64,000 nucleotides of DNA, taken from NCBI RefSeq assembly GCF_009733845.1, contig NZ_WNXZ01000008.1, positions 141,971 through 205,970 on the forward strand, written 5' to 3'. Each line of letters starts with the position of its first letter. The stretch's first letter is position 1. The stretch comes from Pseudactinotalea terrae (GTDB lineage Bacteria > Actinomycetota > Actinomycetes > Actinomycetales > Beutenbergiaceae). Under the pieces are notes generated by a model. That model searched no databases. It was given only the letters and a program-made list of their open reading frames with translations, and was not told the DNA's origin. The position numbers and the translations under genes were made by a program. This document shows, piece after piece, positions 1-8,702 of the stretch.

Positions 1-807
1 ACCATGAAGACCAACTTGATCCGCCGCCATGACCCCGACGCGGCGCGACCGGTGCCCGAGCAGCCGACCACCGCCACCGTGCTGCTGGCGTCCGGGTCCG
101 GATTCTTGACCAGCCTCGACCAGGAGAAGCTGGTCAAGACCGCCACCGATACCGACACCATCGTGTCCATCGATCGCGACCCCGGCAGCTTCGTCGTCCA
201 GGGCACCCCGCTCGGCCACATCTGGCCTCGAGACAACAGACCGCTGGATCCGGAGGACATCGATCGGCTCCGCGACCGCGTGACGGCTGCGGTCCACCTC
301 GGCCCGGAACGTACAGCCGCCCAAGACGTCGCGTACGGCCTGCGACAGATCACCGACATCGTCAACAGAGCACTCTCGCCCGGCATCAACGACCCCACCA
401 CCGCCATCCACGGTCTCGGACAAACCGCGTCCCTGCTGGCCAAGCTGACGGCCTACCACCTTGGGCCGCTGGTTGTCGACGACCCCGACGGCGACCCGCG
501 GGTACTCCTCCACCGCCCTGGGTTCCCAGAGCTTCTTGAGCTCGCCATCGCGCAGCCCCGCGCCTACGGCAAGTCCGATCCCCAGGTGCTCGGACGGCTC
601 TACCAGCTCCTGGCCGACCTCACCTGGCACGTCCACGACGATCAGCGCGGGCCCGTCCTCGACCACATCCGACGACTCGACGAGACCGTCGCCGACCAAG
701 ACTTCGACGAGGCCGAGAAGCAGCAGCTTGCCGAGCTCAGCCGGAGCGTCCGGCAGGGCCTGAGCGAGCACAAGCAGCGTGCCGAGCTTAGGCAGGGCGG
801 CCGCTAG
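1..807 (+). CDS. DUF2254 family membrane protein, C-terminal part
   Basis: The reading frame is open to the left edge of the window, so the 267 residues after the ATG at position 4 are probably only the C-terminal soluble part. DUF2254 proteins are usually over 400 residues, with N-terminal membrane helices that are absent here. The family core is visible: an SGF.xSLD segment near residue 32, GSFVVQGTPL, then RTAAQDVAYGLRQITDIVNRAL and the hallmark SPGINDPTTA near residue 124. The function of the family is unknown. A complete start at position 4 is possible but would leave no membrane anchor. The gene is followed by 154 bp of non-coding DNA holding the promoter of the next gene. Confidence 0.8.
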   Translation, partial: TMKTNLIRRHDPDAARPVPEQPTTATVLLASGSGFLTSLDQEKLVKTATDTDTIVSIDRDPGSFVVQGTPLGHIWPRDNRPLDPEDIDRLRDRVTAAVHLGPERTAAQDVAYGLRQITDIVNRALSPGINDPTTAIHGLGQTASLLAKLTAYHLGPLVVDDPDGDPRVLLHRPGFPELLELAIAQPRAYGKSDPQVLGRLYQLLADLTWHVHDDQRGPVLDHIRRLDETVADQDFDEAEKQQLAELSRSVRQGLSEHKQRAELRQGGR

Positions 808-861
808 GCCTGCGCGACCCGTGATCCCACCGAATGTCCCAGAGCGACTCATCCACTGCTC

Positions 862-890
862 TTGACACCTCCTATGGACCGATTCAGGAT
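862..890 (+). promoter_or_regulatory. Sigma-70-like promoter of the GH43 gene
   Basis: A perfect TTGACA (862-867) is followed by a 17-bp spacer and CAGGAT (885-890), which matches TANNNT at all fixed positions except the first. The start of transcription would be near 897, leaving a leader of about 65 nt before the ATG at 962. This is sequence pattern only. Confidence 0.5.
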
Positions 891-961
891 GGGTGGGCGA
901 CGCACAGCGAAGGGGCTGACCGATCCGGACGGACCCCCGATCTGCGGACGAAGGGGTCAGG

Positions 962-1987
962 ATGTCGACGGCGAAGCAGGTGCACCGCTGGACGGTGAGC
1001 CGAGCGCTCCTGCTGGTGATCTCTCTCCTCGCCAGCATGATCGTCACGAGTGCCACCGCCACCGGGCAGGGGCCACCGCCGTCGGGATGTCTGGACCTGA
1101 CGGGCGACACCGGCTCCACGACGCCGGTGGACGACCCTGTGCACGACCCCGCCATCTTCACGGACCCCTCCGAGCAGACCTACTACGTCGCCTCGACAGG
1201 GGTCCAGCAGACCGCTGACGACCCCGGCGGCATCTTCCTGCGACGTTCTACAGGTTCCCTCGAGGGACCCTGGGAGTCGTTGGGCGCGTTGCCGGTGCCT
1301 GAGTGGACGCTCGCGTACGGGCCCAACCACCTCTGGGCGCCGGACGTCGTCCGCGTCGGCGACACGTTCTGGCTGTACTACGGGGTCTCCCAGCTCGGGA
1401 CGCAGAACTCGGCGATCGGTGCGATGTCGACGACGACGCCCGGCGACCTCGGCAGCTGGCAGGACCACGGGCCGGTGCTCATGTCGCAGCCCGGCGACCC
1501 CTACAACGCGATCGACCCGTACGTGTTCAAGGATCGGGGCACCTGGTACCTCGCCTTCGGATCGTGGTGGGAGGGCATCCACCTCGTCGAGCTGGAGGAC
1601 ATGACGTCGGTCTCCGGTGAGCCGGTGCAGCTGGCGGAGGTGACCGGAGCCCCGTCGCTGGAGGCGCCCACCATCATCTACCGCCAGGGCCACTACTACC
1701 TGTTCACCTCACGCGGCTTCATCGTCAGCGACAGCTACCACGTCCAGGTCGGCCGCTCCCGCGACCTCACCGGCCCGTACCTCGATCGCGACGGCGTGCC
1801 GCTGCTCGACGGCGGCGGAACCGCCGTGCTCGAGCCCGACGGTGGGGCCGGCGGCCAGGACATCCTCGAGGACCGCGGGCGCTACTACATGGTCAACCAC
1901 TACTACGAGTGGGATCCGCTGCAGATCCGCATGCAGATCTGCGAGCTGCAGTGGGATGACGGCTGGCCGAACGTCCCCGAGGACTGA
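962..1987 (+). CDS. Secreted GH43 family glycosidase (arabinan endo-1,5-alpha-L-arabinosidase-like)
   Basis: This 341-residue protein has an N-terminal signal sequence (basic start, hydrophobic stretch at about residues 14-32). The five-bladed propeller motifs of GH43 follow. HDPAIF near residue 61 supplies the catalytic base D62, AIDPYVFKD the pKa-modulating D185, and LEAPTI the general acid E234. FGSWWEGIHLVEL is typical of arabinanases that cut alpha-1,5-arabinan. The ATG is preceded by an AAGGGG ribosome-binding site. It stands alone, convergent with the next gene, and is the only clearly secreted glycosidase in the window. Substrate is inferred from family resemblance; other GH43 activities such as arabinofuranosidase or xylosidase cannot be excluded. 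Confidence 0.85.
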   Translation: MSTAKQVHRWTVSRALLLVISLLASMIVTSATATGQGPPPSGCLDLTGDTGSTTPVDDPVHDPAIFTDPSEQTYYVASTGVQQTADDPGGIFLRRSTGSLEGPWESLGALPVPEWTLAYGPNHLWAPDVVRVGDTFWLYYGVSQLGTQNSAIGAMSTTTPGDLGSWQDHGPVLMSQPGDPYNAIDPYVFKDRGTWYLAFGSWWEGIHLVELEDMTSVSGEPVQLAEVTGAPSLEAPTIIYRQGHYYLFTSRGFIVSDSYHVQVGRSRDLTGPYLDRDGVPLLDGGGTAVLEPDGGAGGQDILEDRGRYYMVNHYYEWDPLQIRMQICELQWDDGWPNVPED

Positions 1988-2000
1988 GACGCCCCCACCG

Positions 2001-3011
2001 CTAGGAACCGAAGCGGCTCACGAGTCGGTCCAGCGCGGTGTCGACGTCGGGATCGACCACGCGGCGGCGCTCGTCGGCGTCGTACCAGGCAAGGACCTCG
2101 GCGGCGCCCTGCCAGTACCGGGTGCCGGCGGTGTACTCGGGCACCAGCGCCTTGACCTTGCTGTTGTCGAAGACCACCGAGTGCACCTTGTCCCCGACCA
2201 GCCCGTCGAGCTCGCCCGGCAGCTCTGCGCCGATGGCCCGCCCCGTCACCGGGATGAGCTCCGGCTCGCCGGCGCCGGCGGCGCGGGCCAGGATCCGGGT
2301 GATCTGAGCCCAGGTGAGCACCTCGTCGGAGGTGATGTGGAAGCTGTCTCCCACCGCGCGGCGGTCGCCGAGGAGGCCGACGAACGCGACGGCGAAGTCG
2401 CGCGCGTGGGTCAGCGTCCACAGCGAGGTGCCGTCACCGATCACCGGCACGGGGACGCCGCGACGCATCCGGTCGATCGCCGTCCAGCCTCCCGGGATCG
2501 GGATGCTGCGCTCGTCGTAGGTGTGGCTGGGCCGCACGATCGTCACCGGGAAGTCGCGCTCGCGCCACGCCCGCACCAGCACCTCTTCGCTGGCGATCTT
2601 GTTGCGCGAGTACTGCCAGAACGGGTTCTTCAGCGGCGTGGACTCGGTGATCGGCAGGTGCTCCACCGGCTTGGCGTACGCCGACGCCGAGGAGATGTAG
2701 ACGTACTGGCCGACCGCGCCGTCGAAGATCTCGACATCGGCTGCCGCCTGCTCGGGCGAGAACGACCGGAAGTTCACCACGACGTCCCACTCGTGGCCAG
2801 CGACGGCGGCGCGGATGGAGTCCGGGTCCCCGGCATCGCCGATCAGCGACCGGGCGCCCTCGATCGGAGGCCGGGCGTCCGGGCTGTCGGAGGACGCCGA
2901 GATGCCCCGGTTCAGGAGCGTGAGGTCGTGCCCCCGTTCGATCGCCAGGCGGCTCGACGCCGCGCTGATCGTGCCATTGCCACCGATGAAGAGGACTCGC
3001 AAGGCTGCCAT
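2001..3011 (-). CDS. NAD-dependent epimerase/dehydratase-like SDR protein
   Basis: An atypical extended short-chain dehydrogenase of about 336 residues. The start at 3011 places the Rossmann motif RVLFIGGNGTIS at residues 4-15; this GGNG form of the glycine-rich loop is common in the SDR subfamily related to plastid mRNA-binding CSP41. The segment YVYISSASAYAK has the serine-rich stretch and a Y of the active site, and the C-terminal half includes the substrate-lobe sequence PVIGDGTSLWTLTHARDFA. The substrate is not apparent. An upstream GTG would add 18 residues, but 3011 is favoured because a TANNNT hexamer lies 7 nt before it, as in several leaderless genes of this window. Confidence 0.75.
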   Translation of the reverse strand: MAALRVLFIGGNGTISAASSRLAIERGHDLTLLNRGISASSDSPDARPPIEGARSLIGDAGDPDSIRAAVAGHEWDVVVNFRSFSPEQAAADVEIFDGAVGQYVYISSASAYAKPVEHLPITESTPLKNPFWQYSRNKIASEEVLVRAWRERDFPVTIVRPSHTYDERSIPIPGGWTAIDRMRRGVPVPVIGDGTSLWTLTHARDFAVAFVGLLGDRRAVGDSFHITSDEVLTWAQITRILARAAGAGEPELIPVTGRAIGAELPGELDGLVGDKVHSVVFDNSKVKALVPEYTAGTRYWQGAAEVLAWYDADERRRVVDPDVDTALDRLVSRFGS

Positions 3012-3018
3012 GACCGCC

Positions 3019-3024
3019 ACCCTA
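3019..3024 (-). promoter_or_regulatory. Candidate -10 element for leaderless epimerase gene
   Basis: On the minus strand TAGGGT lies 7 nt upstream of the ATG at 3011, so transcription would begin at or next to the start codon. No convincing -35 box is seen. No Shine-Dalgarno sequence precedes this start. Confidence 0.4.
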
Positions 3025-3187
3025 GCCAGCCCATGGACCGGCATCGTGCTGGACAGGTACGCCACCGACGTTCCCTCGAGGCTCCCAGGAATTATCTCGG
3101 CCGCGGTGTCGTATCGAGCCGGCCGCGTTCGTGGAAGGTGTGAAGCCGCGCCCAGCAGAGGGTGCGAGCACGAGAGGCGGGATCACC

Positions 3188-3790
3188 ATGAGCACGACCC
3201 TGACGGTCGACTTCTTCAGCAGCGTGGACGGCTACGGCTCGGCCGAGGGGTGGCCGGGCTACTGGGGCAAGGAGGGCCCGGAGATCGTCGAGGACCGAGT
3301 CCACACCTTCCAGCAGGACCAGGTGCTGGTCTTCGGCGCGACGACGTTCCGCGAGTTCTCCCAGTTCGTCACGATGTACGACGAGCCGTACTACGACCGG
3401 CTCAACGAGCTGCCGAAGCTCGTGTTCTCCAGCACGCTCGACCCGGAGAACCCCGGGTGGCAGAACACCACCGTCCTCAACGAGGACGCCGTCGCCGCGA
3501 TCGACCGGCTCAAGCGCACGACCGACGTCCCGATGCGAGCCCACGGCAGCATCTCGCTGAACCGCGCCCTGCTCGCCGCAGGCCTCGTCGACCGGCTCGA
3601 GATCATGATGTTCCCGGCCGTGACAGGACGCGCCGGGCAGGCGCCGCTGCTCCACGGCGGCGCGGAGCTCGATCTCGACCTCGTCGAGTGCACCGTGCTC
3701 GACGGGCGCACCGTGAAGCTGGTCTACGCTCCGCACCTCCACGGCGAGATCCCCGAGGGCGTGGGCCCACGGCTTCGGCAGGAGAGGTAG
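3188..3790 (+). CDS. Dihydrofolate reductase-fold (RibD C-terminal domain) protein
   Basis: A 200-residue protein starting at the ATG preceded by GAGAGGCGGG. The N-terminal LTVDFFSSVDGYGS replaces the usual SLDG motif of the RibD-C family, followed by VLVFGATTFREF, LPKLVFSSTL and the glycine-rich AHGSISLNRALLAAGLVDRLEIMMFPAVTG cofactor region, ending KLVYAP. These reductases use NAD(P)H; in actinobacteria most are stand-alone proteins of unknown substrate and not true folate enzymes. It converges with the DUF3267-flavodoxin gene, whose frameshifted reading frame overlaps the last 67 bp here. Confidence 0.75.
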   Translation: MSTTLTVDFFSSVDGYGSAEGWPGYWGKEGPEIVEDRVHTFQQDQVLVFGATTFREFSQFVTMYDEPYYDRLNELPKLVFSSTLDPENPGWQNTTVLNEDAVAAIDRLKRTTDVPMRAHGSISLNRALLAAGLVDRLEIMMFPAVTGRAGQAPLLHGGAELDLDLVECTVLDGRTVKLVYAPHLHGEIPEGVGPRLRQER

Positions 3791-4908
3791 AAGCTGAGGT
3801 CAGTGCACCTGCGATGTCTCCTTCGGCAGCCGGTCGGCGAGGTCGGCGCCCCACGACCGTGCACGGTCGAGCTCATCGGGGAGCAACGGGCCCTCGTACC
3901 CTCGACGTAGAAGCTCTCGGGCTCGACGAGGAGCGTGGCGCCGTGTCTGCGGAGCAACTTGGCGGCCTTCTTGCTGGCGGCGCCTGGCAGGTTCGGGTGG
4001 CGTACGTGGGTGTCGAAGGCCGCCACCGGCGACTGGATCTCAGCCGCCGCCTCGATCCACTCCCGCAACCCTGAGTCGCTGGCGTGACCGCCGCGCCGGG
4101 CGGCGTCCTCGCGCGTCTGCGGCCGGCTCAGCCCGAATGCGTGCGTCGGGGCGCCGACGACGAGCAGCTGCGTGTCCAGGGTGTCGGCCTGGGGTGCCGC
4201 GTCGACGTCGAGGACCGTGACATCGACGCCGGCACGCGTCGCCGCGCCTGCGGCGACCGCTTCAGCGACGGCCTTGGTGTTCCCCCAGGCGGACTCGTAG
4301 ACGATGGTGACATCCATGGTCGGTGTGCTCCTCTCGTGCATGGGTACCAGCACCGTGGTGGTGCTGCCGTCATCCCTGATCAGCGCGGTCCCCGGTAGCC
4401 GCCTCACCTGCGCGGCCTGGTAGAGATCTCCGGCGGAGCCGGCCACGTTCAGGGCACTGAGGACGTACAGGGTGAGGAATGCGTCGCTGGGCGCCACCGT
4501 GAACGCTGCGAGGAGTACCATGCCCCAGAGGGCGAGCGGTCCTAGCGCGGCGACCACGAAGGCGCGGCGGCTGACGAACGCCTGGTTGCCGGTGGTCAGG
4601 TAGGGCAGCCGCACCGCGTAGTGGGAGCGTGCGCCCGAGAGCGCGGTGATGAGCAGGCCGTGCGTCGCCTCGTGCAGCCACATGTACGTCACGCATGCGA
4701 CGAGCGTGACGGCGAGAATCGTCACGGTGCTCCACCCGCTCTCCAGCGGCAGATCGAGCAGGACGGCCGCGGCGACGAAGCCAGCGGCGATCGACGCGAA
4801 GATGACCTGCACCCGCCCCGCGGCGCGCCGGTCCTCCTTGAGGTCGAGCGTCATGTGGTGTCGGTAGCCCGGTGGCTCTATGAGCAGGGGCGTGCGGGAG
4901 GCGGTCAC
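3724..4908 (-). CDS. DUF3267 membrane zincin-like protein fused to flavodoxin; 3' end frameshifted
   Basis: One open frame joins two usually separate proteins. Residues ~1-195 are DUF3267: membrane helices and the zinc-binding signature HEATH. Residues from ~198 are a flavodoxin: VTIVYESAWGNTKAVAEAV is the FMN phosphate loop and VGAPTHAFGLSRP the flavin loop. An ATG at 4317 with GAGAGGAG 10 nt upstream begins the flavodoxin, so separate initiation is likely. Near 3896 the frame changes: restoring one base gives EGPLLPDELDRARSW and a stop at 3800-3802, the normal flavodoxin ending. As read, a basic non-homologous tail of about 58 residues runs to 3724 and overlaps the convergent gene. The start chosen is the GTG at 4908 with GAAGGA upstream; a GTG at 4956 is an alternative. 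The frameshift may be real or a sequencing error. Confidence 0.7.
   Translation of the reverse strand: MTASRTPLLIEPPGYRHHMTLDLKEDRRAAGRVQVIFASIAAGFVAAAVLLDLPLESGWSTVTILAVTLVACVTYMWLHEATHGLLITALSGARSHYAVRLPYLTTGNQAFVSRRAFVVAALGPLALWGMVLLAAFTVAPSDAFLTLYVLSALNVAGSAGDLYQAAQVRRLPGTALIRDDGSTTTVLVPMHERSTPTMDVTIVYESAWGNTKAVAEAVAAGAATRAGVDVTVLDVDAAPQADTLDTQLLVVGAPTHAFGLSRPQTREDAARRGGHASDSGLREWIEAAAEIQSPVAAFDTHVRHPNLPGAASKKAAKLLRRHGATLLVEPESFYVEGTRARCSPMSSTVHGRGAPTSPTGCRRRHRRCTDLSFYLSCRSRGPTPSGISPWRCGA
4328..4335 (-). promoter_or_regulatory. Internal ribosome-binding site for the flavodoxin domain
   Basis: GAGAGGAG lies 10 nt before an in-frame ATG at 4317 that begins exactly at the first strand of the flavodoxin domain. 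It suggests the flavodoxin is also, or only, made as a separate protein of about 170 residues. Confidence 0.45.
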
Positions 4909-5034
4909 CTGGATTCCTTCGGTTGCTCCCACTCTCCTCCGCAGGCGGGCAGGCACAAGTGACCAACGTCCCGCGACATCCCGCCGGGGTCGTCCCCGAT
5001 CGCACGCCCATCCGGCGCGGGCGGCGCTCCGACG

Positions 5035-5730
5035 TCACGCCATGTCGATGAAGCGCTCCGCGAGCTCGGAGGGACCGATGACGATGACCGTGTCGTCCCA
5101 GTTGAGGATGGTCTGTCCGGTCGCGTGCGCCCAGGTGCCGTCCGCGCGGAGCACGGCCGCGATGTTGAGGTCGTGCTTCTTGCGCATCCCGACCTCCTCC
5201 AGCGGCCGGCCGACCACCGACGGCGGAGCCTTCGCCGTCACGGCGGCGAACCCGCCGCCCAGGTCCTGGTAGTCGGCGATCGAGCCGCGCAGCAGGTGCG
5301 CGACCCGGCGACCCATGTCCGCCTCGGGATACACCACGTTGCGCACACCGAGCTGCGTGAGGATCTGGCCGTGAGCCTCGCTGATGGCCTTCGCCCAGAG
5401 GTGCTCGATCTCGAAGCGCAGCAGCCACGACGTCACCAGGATCGAGGCCTCGATGTCGGAGCCGATGGCCACGACGGCGTGCGTGAAGTCGGGCACCGAG
5501 AGCTGTTCCAGCACCTCGCGCTTGGTCGCGTCGGCACGCACCACCTGCGTGAGGGTCTCGCTCATCGTCTGCACGATCTCGGGGTCGGTGTCGATCCCCA
5601 GCACCTCGACGCCGGCCTGGGCGAGCTCGTTCGCGAGTGCGCTGCCGAACCTCCCGAGCCCGACGACGACGACCGAGTCGCCGTCGCTGAGTGCGATCGA
5701 TCCATGCTTGGGGCGGGGGATGCTAGCCAA
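5035..5730 (-). CDS. trkA: TrkA/KtrA-type potassium channel regulatory subunit
   Basis: A 231-residue cytoplasmic RCK protein. The Rossmann nucleotide-binding motif VVVVGLGRFGSALA sits at about residues 20-33, with GIDTDPE ending strand two, so NAD(H) or ATP/ADP binding is expected. The C-terminal ~80 residues form a TrkA-C domain (GRPLEEVGMRKKHDLNIAAVLR). It forms a gating ring on the membrane subunit encoded just upstream, with which it overlaps by 8 bp, so the two are one operon and translationally coupled. Its length is normal for KtrA-type subunits, which have a single RCK domain. Confidence 0.9.
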   Translation of the reverse strand: MASIPRPKHGSIALSDGDSVVVVGLGRFGSALANELAQAGVEVLGIDTDPEIVQTMSETLTQVVRADATKREVLEQLSVPDFTHAVVAIGSDIEASILVTSWLLRFEIEHLWAKAISEAHGQILTQLGVRNVVYPEADMGRRVAHLLRGSIADYQDLGGGFAAVTAKAPPSVVGRPLEEVGMRKKHDLNIAAVLRADGTWAHATGQTILNWDDTVIVIGPSELAERFIDMA

Positions 5731-7141
5731 TGAGAGGCCTCTCCTTCGGGAGCTCGATCATCGCAGCTCGGGCGCGCAGCGCCAGCGCGGAGGCCAGCGC
5801 CAACGGCCCGAGTCGTCCGATGAACATCATGACGACGAGCAGCAGCTGCGCGGTGGGCGGCAGCAGGTGGGTGATGCCGGTGGACAGGCCGACCGTCGCG
5901 AACGCGGAGATCGACTCGAACAGGATCTGGTCCAGGCTGAACGGGGTCCCCACGAGCAGGAGCCACGTGCAGGCCAGCACTGCGGCCACGGCGAGCAGCG
6001 CCACCGTGGTCGCCTCCCGGTGCACCGACCGCCCGATCCTGCGGCCGAGGATGTTGACGGCGGTGCCGCCGCGCACCTCGGTGACGATGATGAAGAGCAG
6101 GACGGCGAACGTCGTGATCTTGAGTCCTCCTGCGGTTCCCGCGGGCCCACCCCCGATGAACATCAGCACGTCGTGCGTGAACCACGTCTGCGTGTGCATC
6201 GCGGCGATGTCGAGCGTGTTGAAGCCCGCAGTCCGTGCCGAGACCGCGGCGAACCCGCCGGCGAGCAGCTTCTGGCCCACCGAGAGCGGGCCGAGCGTGT
6301 CGGGATTGGTCCACTCCTGCGCGGTGATCGTCACGGTGCCGACGACGAGAAGCACCACGGTCCCGATCACGACCAGCTTGGTGTGCATCGACCAACGCCG
6401 CGGGAACCGGACCTGCCGCCGGAGCTCGAACAGCACGGGGAAGCCGAGTCCGCCGATGACGATCGCGGTCATGATCGGCACGCACACCCACGGGTCGCTC
6501 ACGAAGCCCATCAGGCTGTCCGAGAACAGCGCGAAGCCGGCGTTGTTGAAGGCTGACACGGCGTGGAAGACCCCGAACCAGGCGGCCTCGCCCATGCCGG
6601 CGTCGTCGCCGACGATGCGCCGGGCGGTCAGGATGAGCGCGACGGCCGCCTCCACCCCGAAGCTCACCTTGGCGACCCCGAGCAGCACGCTCTTCATGTC
6701 GGCGACGCCGAGCGTGCGCACGGACGCGCTCGCGACGAGCCGCGACCGCAGTCCGAGGCGCCGCGCCAGCAGGATCGACAGCAGGGACGCGAAGGTCATG
6801 ATGCCGAGGCCCCCGAACTGGATCAGCACGAGGATGACGACCTCGCCGAACGCGCTCCAGTACGTCGGGGTGTCGACGACGACCAGGCCGGTGACGCACA
6901 CGGCTGAGGTGGCCGTGAACAGTGCCACCACCGCCGGTGCACCGCCGGCGGCGTTGAGCGGGGCCGGCAAGGCCCCGGCCGGCGGGGCGTCGACGACCGC
7001 GATCGGCAGCATCAGCAGCAGCGTGCCGATGGCGATCGCGGCGGCGAAGCCGGCCACCAGCACCTGACCCGGGCGCTGCAGGATCCGGGTACGCGAGCGG
7101 ACCAACGACGGTCGCCGACGGCTACTCACGGGGGGTGACAC
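5723..7141 (-). CDS. trkH: TrkH/KtrB-type potassium uptake membrane subunit
   Basis: A 472-residue integral membrane protein of the superfamily of K+ transporters (four M1-P-M2 repeats). The first selectivity loop TSAVCVTGL is at residues 78-86, and later pore loops AVSAFNNAGFAL, AVSARTAGFNTL and SISAFATVGLS carry the expected central glycine. It imports K+ together with the TrkA-like subunit downstream. GTG at 7141 is used here. A second in-frame GTG at 7129 is an alternative because TAGTGT lies upstream at leaderless spacing. NhaA encoded 1.5 kb away gives this region an ion-homeostasis character. Confidence 0.9.
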   Translation of the reverse strand: MSPPVSSRRRPSLVRSRTRILQRPGQVLVAGFAAAIAIGTLLLMLPIAVVDAPPAGALPAPLNAAGGAPAVVALFTATSAVCVTGLVVVDTPTYWSAFGEVVILVLIQFGGLGIMTFASLLSILLARRLGLRSRLVASASVRTLGVADMKSVLLGVAKVSFGVEAAVALILTARRIVGDDAGMGEAAWFGVFHAVSAFNNAGFALFSDSLMGFVSDPWVCVPIMTAIVIGGLGFPVLFELRRQVRFPRRWSMHTKLVVIGTVVLLVVGTVTITAQEWTNPDTLGPLSVGQKLLAGGFAAVSARTAGFNTLDIAAMHTQTWFTHDVLMFIGGGPAGTAGGLKITTFAVLLFIIVTEVRGGTAVNILGRRIGRSVHREATTVALLAVAAVLACTWLLLVGTPFSLDQILFESISAFATVGLSTGITHLLPPTAQLLLVVMMFIGRLGPLALASALALRARAAMIELPKERPLIG

Positions 7142-7221
7142 TACGCCTTGGCTCGCCGACGTGCTGATGACCCGACGTGGCGGGACCTACGACGACCTGG
7201 TGTTCCCGGCCACCCTTGCCG

Positions 7222-7971
7222 TCAACGGAGGCGTAGCTGTCCCCAGCGGTGGACGGTGAGGACAGCGAAGCCCGCCCCGGTCACCACCGCGAGCAGCACC
7301 TGGGCGGCGTTCGGGGTGAGGGGACCCGTGCCAGCCAGACCGGCCCAGGCGCCAGCGACGGCGAACGGGAACCATGCTCCGACCGTGAAGATGGCGATCT
7401 GCGAGAGGGCCAGGAGTGCGACGGCGAGCCCGACGGCGCCCAGCACGCCCTTGCTGGCAGTCGCTGCCCACGCGCACGGGGTGGCGAGCAGACCCGTGAG
7501 CGCCAGCACGGCGGCGAGCTTGAGCGCGGCCGCCCAGTCGGCGCTGGGGTAGTGCATGGCCAGCCCGGCGACCAGGTAGGCCGCGACGCAGATCGCGGTC
7601 GTCACCGACACCACCGCTGCGTACACGGCCAGCTTCGCCGTCGCGATCTGCCTGAGCGAGGTCGGGATCGCGAACATGGACCCGATGGTGCGGTCGGTGA
7701 ACTCGCGGCCGAACGACCAGCCCAGGTAGGTGCCGAAGGCGAGCAGCCCGCCCGCCGCGCCGATCACGCCCATCAGGGTCGCGAGGTCGGCCCAGGGGTC
7801 CCCACGTGTGAACGGCTCCAGCTGCGCCGCGGCCACGGCGCTCTCGTTCCGGGCCGCGAGGAGCAACGCGACGCTGATGGACGCAGGTCCGATCGCCACG
7901 GCGGCGGTGATGACCCACGTGGCGGTGCCACGCATGGCCTTCACGGCCTCGACCCACAGTGCGGGAGTCAT
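7222..7971 (-). CDS. ABC-2 type transporter permease
   Basis: A 249-residue membrane protein with about six hydrophobic segments, lacking a nucleotide-binding domain. The segment EFTDRTIGSMFAIPTSLRQIATAKL is characteristic of ABC-2 permeases of the ABC exporter families found in Gram-positive bacteria. The ATG overlaps the stop of the preceding ATPase gene by 4 bp, so they are an operon and probably one exporter. The substrate is unknown; members of this type are often linked to antimicrobial peptide or multidrug export. Confidence 0.75.
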   Translation of the reverse strand: MTPALWVEAVKAMRGTATWVITAAVAIGPASISVALLLAARNESAVAAAQLEPFTRGDPWADLATLMGVIGAAGGLLAFGTYLGWSFGREFTDRTIGSMFAIPTSLRQIATAKLAVYAAVVSVTTAICVAAYLVAGLAMHYPSADWAAALKLAAVLALTGLLATPCAWAATASKGVLGAVGLAVALLALSQIAIFTVGAWFPFAVAGAWAGLAGTGPLTPNAAQVLLAVVTGAGFAVLTVHRWGQLRLR

Positions 7972-8702
7972 GACGCTCGGGTGGTGTCGGCGTGCACGAG
8001 GGCGAAGAACGCTCGCTCGATGTCTGCACCTTCGGGATCGATCGAACCGATCACTCGGCCCTGGTTGAGCACCGTGATGGTGTCGCCCGTGCGAGCGATC
8101 TCGTCGAGATGGTGGCTGGAGACCAGGAACCCCACCCCGCGCGCCGCGCGCTCGCGGATCGCTCGGCGCAGCAGCAGCACCCCGGCCGGGTCGAGAAAGG
8201 CTGTCGGCTCGTCGAGCACGACGAGCTCCGGGTCGTGCAGCAGTGCGGCAGCGATCCGGGTCCGTTGGCGGTTGCCCGATGACAGCGCGCGCACGCGTCG
8301 GCGGGCCAGGTCGGTGATGTCCATCTCCGCCATCAGCTCGCGAGCGGCCATACGCGCGCGGTGCGGCGCCAGGCCGTGCAGCCGACCCGCGATGAGCAGG
8401 TTCTGCGCCACGGTGAGCTCGGGGTAGCTCTCCGCACCCTCGACGGCGTGGCCCACCCTCGCCCACTCGGCCGGCCCCGCGTCCTGCACGGGCGTCCCGA
8501 GCACCCGGACCTGACCTGCCTGAGCGTCGATCATCCGCAGGACCAGCCGCATGAGGGTGGACTTGCCGGCCCCGTTCAGCCCGACGATCGCGTGCACCTG
8601 CCCGGGCTGGACCGAGAGATCGATCGGACCCACACCCGCGCCGTTGCGGTACCGCTGCAGCACGCCCGCCAGGGTGAGCACGGGGGTGTGGTCAACGGTC
8701 AT
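7968..8702 (-). CDS. ABC transporter ATP-binding protein
   Basis: A 244-residue ATPase. Walker A GLNGAGKST is at residues 41-49, the signature LSSGNRQR near 140, and Walker B LVVLDEPTAFLDP at about 160-172; the H-loop SSHH follows. The signature has SSGN instead of SGGQ, a variation common in exporter ATPases. It pairs with the permease downstream (4-bp overlap) and its own start overlaps the end of nhaA by 11 bp, so the three genes are probably co-transcribed. Confidence 0.85.
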   Translation of the reverse strand: MTVDHTPVLTLAGVLQRYRNGAGVGPIDLSVQPGQVHAIVGLNGAGKSTLMRLVLRMIDAQAGQVRVLGTPVQDAGPAEWARVGHAVEGAESYPELTVAQNLLIAGRLHGLAPHRARMAARELMAEMDITDLARRRVRALSSGNRQRTRIAAALLHDPELVVLDEPTAFLDPAGVLLLRRAIRERAARGVGFLVSSHHLDEIARTGDTITVLNQGRVIGSIDPEGADIERAFFALVHADTTRAS

